52,312 nucleotides of DNA, from contig JAJTFQ010000018.1 of NCBI GenBank assembly GCA_021299955.1, forward strand, positions 1 through 52,312, in the 5' to 3' direction. The stretch comes from Chitinophagaceae bacterium (GTDB lineage: Bacteria > Bacteroidota > Bacteroidia > Chitinophagales > Chitinophagaceae). Positions 16,676-27,020 of this stretch are shown one piece after another. A program made the position numbers and the translations under genes. The notes under the pieces are model-generated. The model was not told the origin of the DNA and did no database searches. It was given only the letters and a program-made list of their open reading frames with translations. Each line of letters begins with the position of its first letter. Position 1 is the stretch's first letter.

Positions 16676-19600
16676 ATGAGGCGGATGTTTGTCTGCTGGC
16701 TGACCGCCAGCCTCTGCATGGTCATTGGCCATGCCCATGGTCAGGAACTCCAATTTCACGGGTTAACGGTAGAGGATGGTCTGTCACAGAATTCCGTACT
16801 CAGTTTTGCGCAGGACAAACAGGGATTCATGTGGATCGGAACGGCGGCCGGCCTGAACAGGTACGATGCCCGAACCTTCAAGGTCTATCGCAGATCGGCC
16901 TCGAACGGAGCAGGGCTGTCGAATGATTATATCCTGAGCCTGCTGGTGGACCGGAATGACAGGCTCTGGGTGGGTACCGAACAGGGATTGTTCACCCATG
17001 ATCGGAAATTGGATCGGTTCATTCCGTCATTTCCGGCCAACATCAAGGCCCCTTCCTCTTCGAATTTCAGGATCCGGTCGATCCACCAGGACAGTAGGGG
17101 CAGGATCTGGGCAGGAAGTCAATTTGGGCTGTACCTGGTTTCGGACACGAATGGACAGACAGGCGCTCAGACCATCGTCCTGGATAAGAGTATTAAAGAA
17201 TTGGAGGTCTCTTCGGCTTTGATGCCGAAAAAAGAGATTTCTACCGGATAGCAGGTGCGGATGATCCGGCGCTGAAACTTCCCCATGATTATATCCGAAA
17301 ACTCAAAGCGGACGCTGCCGGCCGACTCTGGATAGGAACGCAGGAAGGACTCTGTGTTTGGTCGCCGAAAAATAACGAGTTTTCGGTTTACCGACATATA
17401 CCCGGCGACAGGTACAGCCTTTCTCAGAATTCCATTTACGATATCTGTCTGGACCGGGCGGGAAATCTTTGGACGGGCACCTATTACGGAGGGGTAAACA
17501 TCTGCTATGCCCGGAATACGCCGTTCAAGACCATTCAGGCCGGTGATGGTGAACAGGGTCTGAGCAATAATGTCATCAGCAGCATCCTTGGAAATACTGA
17601 CGGGGGGCTCTGGATCGGAACGGATGGCGGCGGCCTCAACTACAGAAGTGGAAAAACCGGGCAGTTCACCCACTATCGTTTCGATGTAAAGAAAGAAGAG
17701 TCGATCGGATCGAACCTGGTGAAAACCATTTACCGCGACCGCAAGGGCAGGCTCTGGGTAGGCACACATGCCGGTGGACTCAATCTCCTCGATTCGTCGA
17801 CCGGTCGCTTCACCCGCATACGAAAAGCCCGGCAGGCCGGTGGGATCTGCAGCAACGACATCGTGCAGATCAGACAGGACAAATCCGGTCAGTTCTGGAT
17901 CGGATCGGAGCACGACGGACTGAACCTGTATAACGAGGTCAGCCAATCCTATGTACATTTTCATCCGGATTCGACCGGCGACCAACATATCGACGGACAT
18001 GACATCCGTGCGCTGTGTATCGACAGAATGGATAATGTCTGGATCGGGACGGAAAGAGGTCTACAGGTCAAGACACCCGGGAGCCGTGGATTCAGGCAGA
18101 CGGCACGGATGTTCCCGGGTCTGGCGGACATGCCAGAGCATATCGGCATCAACGCGATCTTCGAGGACGAGCGACAACAGCTTTGGATCGGGAGTGCAGA
18201 CAAGGGTCTTTTTCGCATCCTGCCCGGCGAGAATAAGGTCGTCCGCTATTCGGAAAAGGACGGACTGCCTTCCGACGACGTGAGGGCGGTCATCACGGAT
18301 CTGAATGGCAGGGTTTGGCTGGCCACCAACCGAGGGCTCTGCTGCTTCGACCCCGCCAGAGGAGATATCCGTTCCTTTAATGTGTACGACGGCCTTCCGG
18401 GCAATGACTTCACGTCCAATGCCTTTTATCGGATGGTCGATGGCGGGATCCTGGCCGGAGGTTTGAACGGGATCGTGCATTTCAACCCAGCCGACATCCA
18501 ACGCAACGATCTCCGCAGTCACATCGCCTTCAGCGCACTGAGGATCGGAGACCGGACGATCAACCCGCAGGATGGTACAGGCATCATCGACCGCGATATA
18601 GACTTCATGGAAGAAGTCAGCATCTCCTATGATCAGAACGATTTCAGCATCGACTTCCGACTACTGAATTTTATCAAGCCGGGAAAAAACAGGTATGCCT
18701 ATCTGCTGGACGGATATGAAACGGAATGGCATCAGAGCCAGACCGGGACGGCCACCTATTCCAATCTCCCGGCCGGATCATACACCCTGAGGGTCAAGGC
18801 GGCCAACAACGACGGAATATGGGAACAAGAGGAACGCCTCCTGGCCATCCGGATCAGGCCGGCACCCTGGGCCACCTGGTGGGCATGGCTCATCTACCTG
18901 ACAGCCACTGGCCTGCTCGTGTATTTCATTATCCGATATGCCGTGATGAGGCATCGCTTCCAACAGGAGCAACTGCTCCAACAGTTCAAGCTGGACTTCT
19001 TCACCAACATCTCCCATGAGATCAGGACGCGGCTCACCCTGATCACCAGCCCGCTGGAGCGACTGGATCCGGGTGAGTTGCAAGACGACCGGGCACGAAC
19101 GATCTGGACATCTGTCCGGCACCACACGACAAAACTGACAGAACTCGTTCAGGAACTGCTGGATTTCAGAAAGGCGGAGAGCGGATATCTGCGGTTGAAG
19201 CGGGAGCCCACAGACATGGTGGCGATCTGCCAGGAGATCGGGGAAGGCTTCAGGCCGATGGCGGAATCGAAGGGACTGATCCTCGAATGTCCCAAAAACC
19301 GGACACCGATCACGGTATCCATAGACCGGACACAATTTGGGAAAGTGATATCCAACCTGTTGGCAAACGCCATCAAGTTTACCCCGGCAGGTGGTCGGGT
19401 ACACATGAAGGTGGAACGTCACAGGCAGGGGGTGGTACTCACCATCAGGGATACCGGCATCGGCATCAGTCCGGCAAACCTCGGCCGCATCTTTAATAAC
19501 TATTTCCAGGTCACCGACCACGGCACGGAAAACACCGGCTATGGCATTGGCCTGGCCCTGTCAAAAAGGATCGTCGAACTCCACGAAGGAGAGATCTCTG

Positions 19601-20565
19601 CCCAAAGCGAACGGTCTGCGGATCGAAAAGCCGGCAAGACGGGATTCACAGAATTCATGGTCACCATCCCGGCGCTCCGTGAATACTCCGGTGATCCGGA
19701 AATCTTGCCCCAGACCGCCAGCGTCATATCCGACAGCAGCGCGGAAGGAATCGAGTCGCCCGGTCCGGCGGACAAGGCACTCATATTAGTGGTGGAAGAC
19801 AATGCCGAACTGCGACAAATGCTTGAAGAATCCCTTTCACCGATCTTTGATGTGCTGGCAGCGGAAGACGGAAGTCAGGGACTGGAGATCGCCCGAAACA
19901 AGATCCCTGACCTGGTCGTTTCCGATATCATGATGCCGATGTTGGACGGACTGCAGCTCTGCGACCAGCTTAAGTCGGATCGGGAGACCAGCCACATACC
20001 CGTCATCCTACTGACAGCAAAAGCTACCCTGGACGACCGCATCAGCGGCCTGCAGCATCGGGCGGATGGCTACATCAGCAAACCCTTCAGCCTGAAATTG
20101 CTGATCACGCAGATCAACAACCTCATCGATAACAGGCGAAGACTGCAAGAGGTATTCCGGGATGACATGCTCGTGACGGAAAAAAACCCGGCAGACAGGC
20201 CCGTCAGGGATGAATTCCTCACCGAAATGTCCTCACATATCCTAAAAAACCTCGACAATGCTGAATTCAACGTGGCCTCACTTGCGAAGCACGCCACCAT
20301 GAGCCAACCGGTGCTCTATCGGAAGATCAAGGCACTGACCGGACTCTCGGTGAACGATTTCATCAAGTCGATCAGATTGCGCAGGGCAGCTGAACTCCTC
20401 TGCGACCCCGAAAGGACCGTTTATGAAGTGGCATACATGGTAGGGTTCTCGGACAGGAAATATTTCAGCCGGGAATTCAAGAAGATTTACGAGATGACCC
20501 CATCCGCCTATGCGCAACATCAAAGGAGTGAATCAGACGAAGAGCCGAGGCCTCATGAAATCTGA
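16676..20565 (+). pseudogene. Hybrid two-component system regulator (HTCS), frameshifted
   Basis: A signal peptide starts at ATG 16676. It is followed by periplasmic beta-propeller (Reg_prop) repeats of the form Leu-Trp-Ile-Gly-Thr-x-x-Gly-Leu. The frame stops at 17249-17251, while the continuing propeller is open in another frame from about 17197 (Ile-Gly-Gly-Leu-Phe-Gly-Phe-Asp). At the junction part of one repeat seems missing. The second part holds more propeller blades, a Y_Y_Y domain (near 18690), a membrane helix (about 18867-18950), HisKA with phospho-His near 19012, an HATPase domain (about 19340-19670), a receiver with phospho-Asp near 19924, and an AraC-type DNA-binding domain (about 20230-20500). 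Such proteins sense oligosaccharides and activate the adjacent sus-like operon. The H-box reads His-Glu-Ile-Arg-Thr-Arg-Leu where Pro normally replaces the last Arg. Together these suggest loss of function, unless they are sequencing errors. Confidence 0.85.
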
Positions 20566-20630
20566 GCTTATGCAGAAAACGGGTGAACAACGCGGAGGTT
20601 CTCGGGGTTATCAAAAAAATTAACCTAGCC

Positions 20631-21074
20631 ATGGACCGCAAAGAATTCTTCAAAGTCATGACCGGAGGCCTCACCACGACCTGTGTCGCATGCATGATGG
20701 CCGCATGCTCAAAGGACGGAACGACTCCTGCGAATCCTTCAGGCCCGACGCCAAATCCCACGCCCGGCAACAATGCCCTGCTGACGGTGAACCTCGCAAA
20801 CCAGATGCTCTCCGTGAATGATTTCGTAGCTGGAGGTGGGGTGATCGTCATTCGGATCGCGGCCGGAAACGCTGTTACCAGTTTCACAGCCTTCTCTTCC
20901 GTTTGTCCCCACGCAGGGAGTACCGTGGTATTTCAGCCGCAGACGCAAAATTTCAACTGCCCGGCACACAACTCCAATTTCAACATCTCCGGAGCTGTGA
21001 CCGGAGGACCCGCCGGCAGCGGACTAACGAAAAAAACGGTGGAGATCAGTGGAACAACGCTGACCGTGAAGTGA
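20631..21074 (+). CDS. Rieske [2Fe-2S] lipoprotein
   Basis: From ATG 20631 the product has about 147 residues. A short leader ends in Met-Met-Ala-Ala-Cys (lipoprotein-type cysteine), followed by a Pro/Asn/Thr-rich linker and a small Rieske fold. The cluster ligands are visible as Cys-Pro-His-Ala-Gly and Cys-Pro-Ala-His-Asn, the CxH ... CxxH pattern. It would be anchored to a membrane on the periplasmic side and carry one electron. No oxygenase catalytic domain is fused. It lies 65 bp after the hybrid sensor in the same direction and converges with the isomerase-like gene. The stop codons of both fall in a 17-bp palindrome (21069-21085). Its electron partner is unknown. An earlier ATG at 20583 is less likely. 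Confidence 0.8.
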   Translation: MDRKEFFKVMTGGLTTTCVACMMAACSKDGTTPANPSGPTPNPTPGNNALLTVNLANQMLSVNDFVAGGGVIVIRIAAGNAVTSFTAFSSVCPHAGSTVVFQPQTQNFNCPAHNSNFNISGAVTGGPAGSGLTKKTVEISGTTLTVK

Positions 21075-21079
21075 TCTGA

Positions 21080-22039
21080 TCACTTGTACGCAGCTGCCCT
21101 GGCTGTTTGCATTTCAGTGAGCAACATGGGAACCCGAACGAAAGGATCATAAGGCTTCCCCTTCTCCGGAAGTGTCTCCACCGGCACAAATCCTTTGTAA
21201 CCGGAGGCCCGGATGATCTTCATGACCCGCAGCATATCCGTTTTTTTGTCCGGACCTTCGCCGTGCAGACGCTCCTTCACCTGCCAGTTGATCGCATAAG
21301 GGGCAGTCATGGCTATCTCGGTGTATGGATCTGAGGTGGTGAAACTGCCGGTATCCACGATCAAACCTACCCCGGGGTGATTGATGGCCCTCAGCAGACG
21401 AAGGGTCTGGTCTGCGGTGGATAATGCATCCGCATGATTCTGTATACCGATCCGCACGCCTTTTGTCTGCGCATATTCCGCACATGCCCGAAAGCAGGGC
21501 GCCATCCACGTCATCACTTCTTCCCATCTGTTATCGTACCCCGGCGGCATCGGTCCTGCAAAAAGCCGGATGACCGGAGCGCCAAGCTTTGCCGCCACAT
21601 CGATCCATTGTTTGGCGAGCTGAATGCCTGCCTCCCTGACCGCCGGATCGGCAGAAGCGAAGTGATTCCGGATACCCGTGCCACTGATGGCCAGTCCACG
21701 CGCCGCCGCCCTTTGCCGAACCTTGCGGATGACATCATCGGATGGCGGGATCGGATAGCCCGGAAAATAATACCCGGTGATATCCACCGCCTCCAGGTTC
21801 TGACCGGCTGCCCAATCTATCAGATCCAACAAACCGAATACCGACCGGCCGTCTGCAGGATCTTTTTCCATCAACCTTGAGTTGAAAGAATAGGCATTCA
21901 AAGAAAACCGAACAGGCGTCCCATGCGCGATCCGGGAAGACCGCTGAGCGAGGGCACCTGTGGTAACCATGATAAATATGGCAGTTATAGCATATTTACA
22001 CAGGCTTACATGAACAGAAGTAAATATGTTCATTTTCAT
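21080..22039 (-). CDS. Exported sugar isomerase/epimerase-like TIM-barrel protein
   Basis: The 319-residue protein has an N-terminal signal peptide (hydrophobic residues about 15-30, ending Ala-Leu-Ala-Gln) and an AP-endonuclease-2/xylose-isomerase-like TIM barrel. Family features include Val-Asp-Ile-Thr-Gly-Tyr-Tyr near residue 80, Ile-Gln-Asn-His near 195, Leu-Ile-Val-Asp-Thr-Gly-Ser near 230, and Val-Pro-Val-Glu-Thr-Leu near 285. The Asp, His and Glu positions are the usual metal ligands. Family members isomerise or epimerise sugars and related compounds. Export is common among Bacteroidota paralogues next to Gfo/Idh/MocA proteins. The substrate is unknown. It converges with the Rieske gene and is preceded by a beta-barrel gene on the same strand. 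Confidence 0.75.
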   Translation of the reverse strand: MKMNIFTSVHVSLCKYAITAIFIMVTTGALAQRSSRIAHGTPVRFSLNAYSFNSRLMEKDPADGRSVFGLLDLIDWAAGQNLEAVDITGYYFPGYPIPPSDDVIRKVRQRAAARGLAISGTGIRNHFASADPAVREAGIQLAKQWIDVAAKLGAPVIRLFAGPMPPGYDNRWEEVMTWMAPCFRACAEYAQTKGVRIGIQNHADALSTADQTLRLLRAINHPGVGLIVDTGSFTTSDPYTEIAMTAPYAINWQVKERLHGEGPDKKTDMLRVMKIIRASGYKGFVPVETLPEKGKPYDPFVRVPMLLTEMQTARAAAYK

Positions 22040-22069
22040 AATATATCGGAGCTGACCTGCTTCCGGCGA

Positions 22070-22861
22070 TCAGAGTCGAATGCCAAGGCAAAGACCCCCG
22101 CGCACACCGGCCCATGGCCCGGTGAGGGACACATTCGCCCCCAGGGCGTTCACATCGATCACATTCTTCACAAAAGGAACGGCCTCCAGCACATTTGCGA
22201 TCTCGGTGCGCAGGCTGTTCTGGTCATCGGTAGAGATGGGTGAACTGTTGCGACCCGACAGGGTGCCCTTACCGGCACCAAAATGCGGACCAATGATCCA
22301 CCAGTCGAGCGCCACACGATTGGCGATCACCCACTGCGAACCCAGCATGAAGCCTCCGGTATTGGAGGTCAAACTACCCGTCAGCGTGGCTGTACGCGTA
22401 GCGCCGGCATTGTTCTGATAGTCGACACTGATATTTCCGACTTCATGCCGGGCATAACGGTAGAAGAGCGAAAAATAGAAGCCATGGCCGTATCCCTTCT
22501 TTCCGGCATAGAACCGGATCTCCGGCGTGACGGCGAAATTGCTCATACGGATCGATTCGATCTCATTGCGGGCATCGACGCTGCCAGGGGTGCCCGCGTC
22601 TTCGATGCTGTTGAGGATCCTATCCTTAAAAAGGACGGGGCCTGAAGGCATGGTCCGGAATCCGAGATTGAAGGAGGTCTTCTTCGAAAGCATCCGCTCA
22701 TAGGTCAAATTATAATTGCGGAGTGCCAGACCGGCCAAATTGGTCTTGAAGATATTCCTGCCCGGACGATCCTCCTCTTCATCCTGTGCCACGGCGGGCA
22801 TTACGAAAAACTGTGCTGCCAGGAGCAGAGAAAGGATGATGTTAACGGAGAATGCTTTCAT
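22070..22861 (-). CDS. Outer-membrane beta-barrel protein, DUF3575-like
   Basis: The 263-residue protein has a signal peptide (ending Ala-Val-Ala-Gln near residue 26), an acidic mature N-terminus and alternating beta strands. It contains the Asn-Leu-Ala-Gly-Leu-Ala-Leu-Arg-Asn-Tyr segment typical of DUF3575-like barrels and ends in Gly-Ile-Arg-Leu. It is probably an 8- to 10-strand outer-membrane barrel of unknown function. It lies 30 bp upstream of the isomerase-like gene on the same strand. Confidence 0.6.
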   Translation of the reverse strand: MKAFSVNIILSLLLAAQFFVMPAVAQDEEEDRPGRNIFKTNLAGLALRNYNLTYERMLSKKTSFNLGFRTMPSGPVLFKDRILNSIEDAGTPGSVDARNEIESIRMSNFAVTPEIRFYAGKKGYGHGFYFSLFYRYARHEVGNISVDYQNNAGATRTATLTGSLTSNTGGFMLGSQWVIANRVALDWWIIGPHFGAGKGTLSGRNSSPISTDDQNSLRTEIANVLEAVPFVKNVIDVNALGANVSLTGPWAGVRGGLCLGIRL

Positions 22862-23091
22862 GATGGTGTATTTATAAAAACGCCTGATTATTATGCAATT
22901 TCGGAAATGAACAGGGAGTTGACAGACTCTTTATTGAATTTATGGATAGATTGGCAGAAATTGATCCTATTTAGGTAGACTCAGGATAATTCAGGACGGG
23001 TATTCCCTTTATTTGTGATACTTTGACCCCTGAGCGGATCAAGGTACCAGGTCCGGAACAACCCTTAAGAACCATCATTGTCAGTGCAGCC

Positions 23092-24771
23092 ATGTCATCA
23101 CCCCATTTTGTGATCGGTGTCGATTACGGCACGGATTCCGTTCGAACGGTCATCATCAACAGCGACAATGGAACCGAGGTAGCCACCTCCGTCCATCATT
23201 ACGAACGATGGGGACGTGGATCGTATTGCGACGCAGCAGCGAACCGCTTCCGACAGCATCCACTGGATTATGTCGAAGGGCTGGAACGAACGATCCGCGA
23301 CTGCCTGGCCAAGGCGGGTCCTGAGGTAGCCGGACAGGTCAGGGCCATCGGCGTGGATACGACCGGATCCACACCCGTAGCGGTGGATGCCACAGGAACG
23401 CCGCTGGCCATGAAGGCTGAATGGGCAGAAAACCCGAATGCGATGTTTGTGCTCTGGAAGGACCACACAGCGATCCGGGAGGCTACGGAGATCAACCGCC
23501 ACGCCAAACAATTCGATACAGACTATCTTCAATTCGTCGGCGGGATCTATTCTTCGGAATGGTTCTGGGCAAAATGGCTGCAGATATTGCGTACGGATGA
23601 ATCCGTCCGGAAGGCATGCGTATCTTTCGTCGAACACTGCGACTGGATTCCCTTCCTACTGACAGGCGGTAACGATGTCAGAGCGATGAAACGCAGTGTC
23701 TGCGCTGCGGGTCACAAGGGACTCTGGGCCGCAGAATTCGGAGGATACCCGCCCAACGCATTTTTCACGACCCTCGATCCACTGCTCGACGGACGGGTGA
23801 ACAGTCTGGGACGGGACGCCTGGACATCAGATACGCCCGTCGGCAAACTCTCGCCGGAATGGGCGTCGAGGCTGGGACTGTCGGACGAGGTCGTGGTGGC
23901 TGTCGGTGCCTTCGATGCCCACATGGGCGCCGTAGGCGGCCAGATCGAACCCCGACACCTCAGTAAGGTCATGGGCACCTCCACCTGCGACATCCTCGTA
24001 GCAGGCGCACAGGAAATCGGCAACCGGACAGTCAGCGGCATCTGCGGACAGGTCAACGGCTCGGTGATCCCGGGGATGATCGGACTGGAAGCCGGACAAT
24101 CGGCCTTTGGCGATACCTACGCCTGGCTGCGCCGGCTGATCATGGACCCCGTCCTCCGCATGCTGGATGACATATCTGCCCTGGATCCTGCGATGCGAAG
24201 CATCATCAGGCATCAACTGGAAGAACAACTGATCCCCCTACTCTCCGCAGAGGCCGGATCGCTCCCGCCGGATGAGGACGACGAACTGGCTGTCGACTGG
24301 TTCAATGGCCGGCGCACCCCCGACGCCAATCAGTATCTGACGGGAAGTCTGCATGGCCTCCGCCTGGGAACGGATGCCGCGCGCGTGTTCCGGGCACTCG
24401 TAGAAGCCACCTGTTTCGGTGCAAGAAGCATCATCGACCGGTTCAGGACGGAAGGGGTCGCCATCGAAGGCCTCATCGGTTTGGGTGGTGTTGCCCGGAA
24501 ATCACCTTACATCATGCAGGTGATGAGCGATGTGACGGGCATGCCTATCCGGATCCATCGCAGCGAACAGACCTGTGCCATGGGTGCGGGGATGTTTGCC
24601 GCCACGGCAGCCGGGCTGTATCTGCGGATAGAAGATGCCATGCAGGCCATGGGCCAGGGTTTCGAGGCGATCTATCATCCGCGTGCAGATCGTGTAGCCT
24701 TTTACGAAACCAGATATCAGCAATATCTGAAAGCGGGTGCATTCACGGAATCTAATGCACCTGTTCAATAA
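23092..24771 (+). CDS. araB: Ribulokinase
   Basis: FGGY-family kinase of 559 residues from ATG 23092. The N-terminal phosphate-binding motif Asp-Tyr-Gly-Thr-Asp-Ser-Val-Arg lies at residues 9-16, Gly-Thr-Ser-Thr-Cys-Asp-Ile near 295, and the C-terminal Gly-Gly-Val-Ala-Arg-Lys-Ser near 465. Length and motifs match AraB, which phosphorylates L-ribulose to L-ribulose 5-phosphate with ATP. The ORF can be extended to 23023, but the extra residues do not resemble the family. It is the first gene of a tight operon (araD starts 21 bp later). A promoter is expected in 22862-23091, where I see no exact consensus. Confidence 0.93.
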   Translation: MSSPHFVIGVDYGTDSVRTVIINSDNGTEVATSVHHYERWGRGSYCDAAANRFRQHPLDYVEGLERTIRDCLAKAGPEVAGQVRAIGVDTTGSTPVAVDATGTPLAMKAEWAENPNAMFVLWKDHTAIREATEINRHAKQFDTDYLQFVGGIYSSEWFWAKWLQILRTDESVRKACVSFVEHCDWIPFLLTGGNDVRAMKRSVCAAGHKGLWAAEFGGYPPNAFFTTLDPLLDGRVNSLGRDAWTSDTPVGKLSPEWASRLGLSDEVVVAVGAFDAHMGAVGGQIEPRHLSKVMGTSTCDILVAGAQEIGNRTVSGICGQVNGSVIPGMIGLEAGQSAFGDTYAWLRRLIMDPVLRMLDDISALDPAMRSIIRHQLEEQLIPLLSAEAGSLPPDEDDELAVDWFNGRRTPDANQYLTGSLHGLRLGTDAARVFRALVEATCFGARSIIDRFRTEGVAIEGLIGLGGVARKSPYIMQVMSDVTGMPIRIHRSEQTCAMGAGMFAATAAGLYLRIEDAMQAMGQGFEAIYHPRADRVAFYETRYQQYLKAGAFTESNAPVQ

Positions 24772-24792
24772 AGCCCCCCGAATTCATCACCC

Positions 24793-25485
24793 ATGTACGA
24801 AGATCTCAAGGAGGAAGCCTGTCATGCCAACCTGGAACTGCCGAAACTGGGATTGGTATTGTTCACCTTTGGCAATGTAAGTGTGGCGGATCACCGCCGG
24901 GGCGTATTTGCCATCAAACCCAGCGGGGTGCCCTACGAGGCGCTCAAACCCGAGATGATCGTGATCGTAGATTTCGACGGAAAGGTGGTGGAAGGGAAAA
25001 TGCGCCCCTCATCTGATACCCTTACCCATGCCGTGCTCTTTCGTCACTGGCCCTTCATCAGCAGCATCGTACATACACATTCCACTTACGCCACAGCCTG
25101 GGCCCAGGCGCAGTGCGACATCCCGATCCTTGGCACCACCCATGCGGATCACAACACGGTGGACATCCCCTGTGCCCCGCCAATGCGCGATGAGATGATC
25201 GAAGGAGACTACGAACTTCAAACCGGCCATCAGATCCTTGACTGTTTTCAGGAACGCGGACTGGATGCCCGCGAAGTGGAGATGGTCCTGGTGGGAAACC
25301 ACGCGCCATTCACCTGGGGCAAGGATGCGCACAAGGCCGTGTACAATGCAGCCGTTTTGGAAGAGATCGCACGCATGGCCTTCATCACCCGGCAGATCTC
25401 ACCGGAAGCTCCGAGGCTGAAGGATGCCCTCATCCGAAAGCACTATGAACGCAAGCACGGCCCCAACGCCTATTACGGCAATTGA
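24793..25485 (+). CDS. araD: L-ribulose-5-phosphate 4-epimerase
   Basis: The 230-residue class II aldolase/AraD-fold protein has zinc ligands His-Thr-His (about residues 95-97) and a further His in Gly-Asn-His-Ala-Pro-Phe (about 172). The catalytic region Thr-His-Ala-Asp-His lies near 116. It converts L-ribulose 5-phosphate to D-xylulose 5-phosphate in the cytoplasm. Length is exactly that of AraD. It sits between araB and araA with gaps of about 21-23 bp, so it is co-transcribed with them. Confidence 0.93.
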   Translation: MYEDLKEEACHANLELPKLGLVLFTFGNVSVADHRRGVFAIKPSGVPYEALKPEMIVIVDFDGKVVEGKMRPSSDTLTHAVLFRHWPFISSIVHTHSTYATAWAQAQCDIPILGTTHADHNTVDIPCAPPMRDEMIEGDYELQTGHQILDCFQERGLDAREVEMVLVGNHAPFTWGKDAHKAVYNAAVLEEIARMAFITRQISPEAPRLKDALIRKHYERKHGPNAYYGN

Positions 25486-25508
25486 TATCTCACTTCAAAA
25501 AAATAAAT

Positions 25509-26999
25509 ATGATCGACCTCAGGCAACGGGAAGTATGGTTTGTGACAGGCAGTCAGGATCTCTACGGAGCGGAAACACTGCGCCAGGTGGCAGAACACTC
25601 GCAAAAGATCGCTGCTTTTTTTGATGCACACACAGATATGCCGGTGCGGATCGTTTTCAAACCCACGGTCAAATCAACTGAAGAGATCTTCAACATCTGC
25701 GAGGCAGCGAATAACCAATCAGCATGCATCGGCATCGTAGCCTGGATGCATACCTTCTCTCCCGCCAAAATGTGGATCCGCGGTCTCTCGATCCTCCGAA
25801 AACCCTTATTGCACCTGCATACCCAGTTCAACCGCGACATCCCCTGGCAGCATATCGACATGGACTTCATGAACCTGAACCAGAGCGCCCACGGCGACAG
25901 GGAGTTCGGATTTATGATGACCCGCATGCGACTGAACCGCAAGGTGGTCGTCGGCCATTGGCAGGATCCATCGGTGATCCGACAGATGGCCGGCTGGACG
26001 AGGGCGGCGGCGGGCTGGCATGACTGGCAGGGTGCCCGTTTCGTCCGCTTCGGCGACAATATGCGCTTCGTAGCTGTCACGGAAGGTGATAAGGTCGAAG
26101 CCGAATTGAAGTTTGGGTACTCGGTAAATACCTACGGGGTAGGTGATCTGGTGGCCAGCATCCGGGAGGTGCCGGAAGCCGACCTGTCGGCGCTTGTCGA
26201 GGAATACCTGCAGACATACGATGTGGTTGAAAGCCTCAGGCCGGGAGGCAACCAACACGAATCCCTGCGGGTGGCCGCAGGTATCGAACTCGGCATCGAA
26301 AGATTTCTGGTCTACGGCAACTTCAAAGGGTTCACCACAACCTTCGAAGACCTGCACGGCTTGAAACAGCTCCCGGGCATTGCGGCCCAGCGACTGATGG
26401 CCAAAGGGTACGGATTCGCCGGAGAAGGCGACTGGAAGACTGCGGCGCTGGTCAGGGCGATGAAGGTCATGGGATCCGGGTTGTCCGGCGGTAACTCCTT
26501 CATGGAAGACTATACCTATCATTTCGATCCCGACAACTCGATGGTTTTGGGGGCGCATATGCTCGAGATCTGTCCGTCCATCGCTGCGGGCAGGCCGCGT
26601 TGCGAGATCCATCCCCTCGGCATCGGGGGCAAGGCAGATCCTGTCAGATTGGTATTCAATGGAAAACCCGGTGCGGCGCTGAACGCCTCTGTCGTGGACA
26701 TGGGCGATCGGTTTCGCCTGCTGGTGAACGAAGTGGAGGCGGTGACGGCACCGCATGATCTGCCCAGATTACCCGTTGCCCGGGTGCTCTGGAAACCCCT
26801 GCCGGATATGAACCGCGCCTGTGCCGCGTGGATCCTTGCAGGAGGGGCCCATCACACCTGTTACTCTGAAAATCTGAATTCAGTGCAGCTGGAAGACTTC
26901 GCCGGAATGGCCGGGATAGAATTCGTAAAGATCGACCGCGATACCGATCTTTATCACTTCCGCAATGAACTTCGCTGGAACGACAGAACCGCCCGATAG
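25509..26999 (+). CDS. araA: L-arabinose isomerase
   Basis: The product is 496 residues from ATG 25509, starting Met-Ile-Asp-Leu-Arg with the family N-terminus Trp-Phe-Val-Thr-Gly-Ser-Gln. Likely metal ligands are Glu in Ser-Phe-Met-Glu-Asp-Tyr (about residue 333), His in Gly-Ala-His-Met-Leu-Glu (about 350) and His in Gly-Ala-His-His-Thr (about 450). It isomerises L-arabinose to L-ribulose, the first step of the pathway. The reading can be extended to 25482, but this overlaps araD and adds nothing family-like. Confidence 0.95.
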   Translation: MIDLRQREVWFVTGSQDLYGAETLRQVAEHSQKIAAFFDAHTDMPVRIVFKPTVKSTEEIFNICEAANNQSACIGIVAWMHTFSPAKMWIRGLSILRKPLLHLHTQFNRDIPWQHIDMDFMNLNQSAHGDREFGFMMTRMRLNRKVVVGHWQDPSVIRQMAGWTRAAAGWHDWQGARFVRFGDNMRFVAVTEGDKVEAELKFGYSVNTYGVGDLVASIREVPEADLSALVEEYLQTYDVVESLRPGGNQHESLRVAAGIELGIERFLVYGNFKGFTTTFEDLHGLKQLPGIAAQRLMAKGYGFAGEGDWKTAALVRAMKVMGSGLSGGNSFMEDYTYHFDPDNSMVLGAHMLEICPSIAAGRPRCEIHPLGIGGKADPVRLVFNGKPGAALNASVVDMGDRFRLLVNEVEAVTAPHDLPRLPVARVLWKPLPDMNRACAAWILAGGAHHTCYSENLNSVQLEDFAGMAGIEFVKIDRDTDLYHFRNELRWNDRTAR

Positions 27000-27020
27000 T
27001 CAACCCCTTAAAGCATCCAT

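Noticed and set aside
21069-21085. 17-bp palindrome at the convergent ends of the Rieske and isomerase-like genes as a terminator
   Set aside because: It has a one-base centre and no T tract in either direction, so a stable hairpin terminator is unlikely.
22980-23040. TACTTTG before araB as a promoter -7 box
   Set aside because: The spacing inside the motif is one base short of TAnnTTTG and no paired -33 element stands out, so I did not list it.
25806-26756. 316-codon minus-strand reading inside araA
   Set aside because: Antisense shadow of a conserved enzyme gene; no signal, motif or context.
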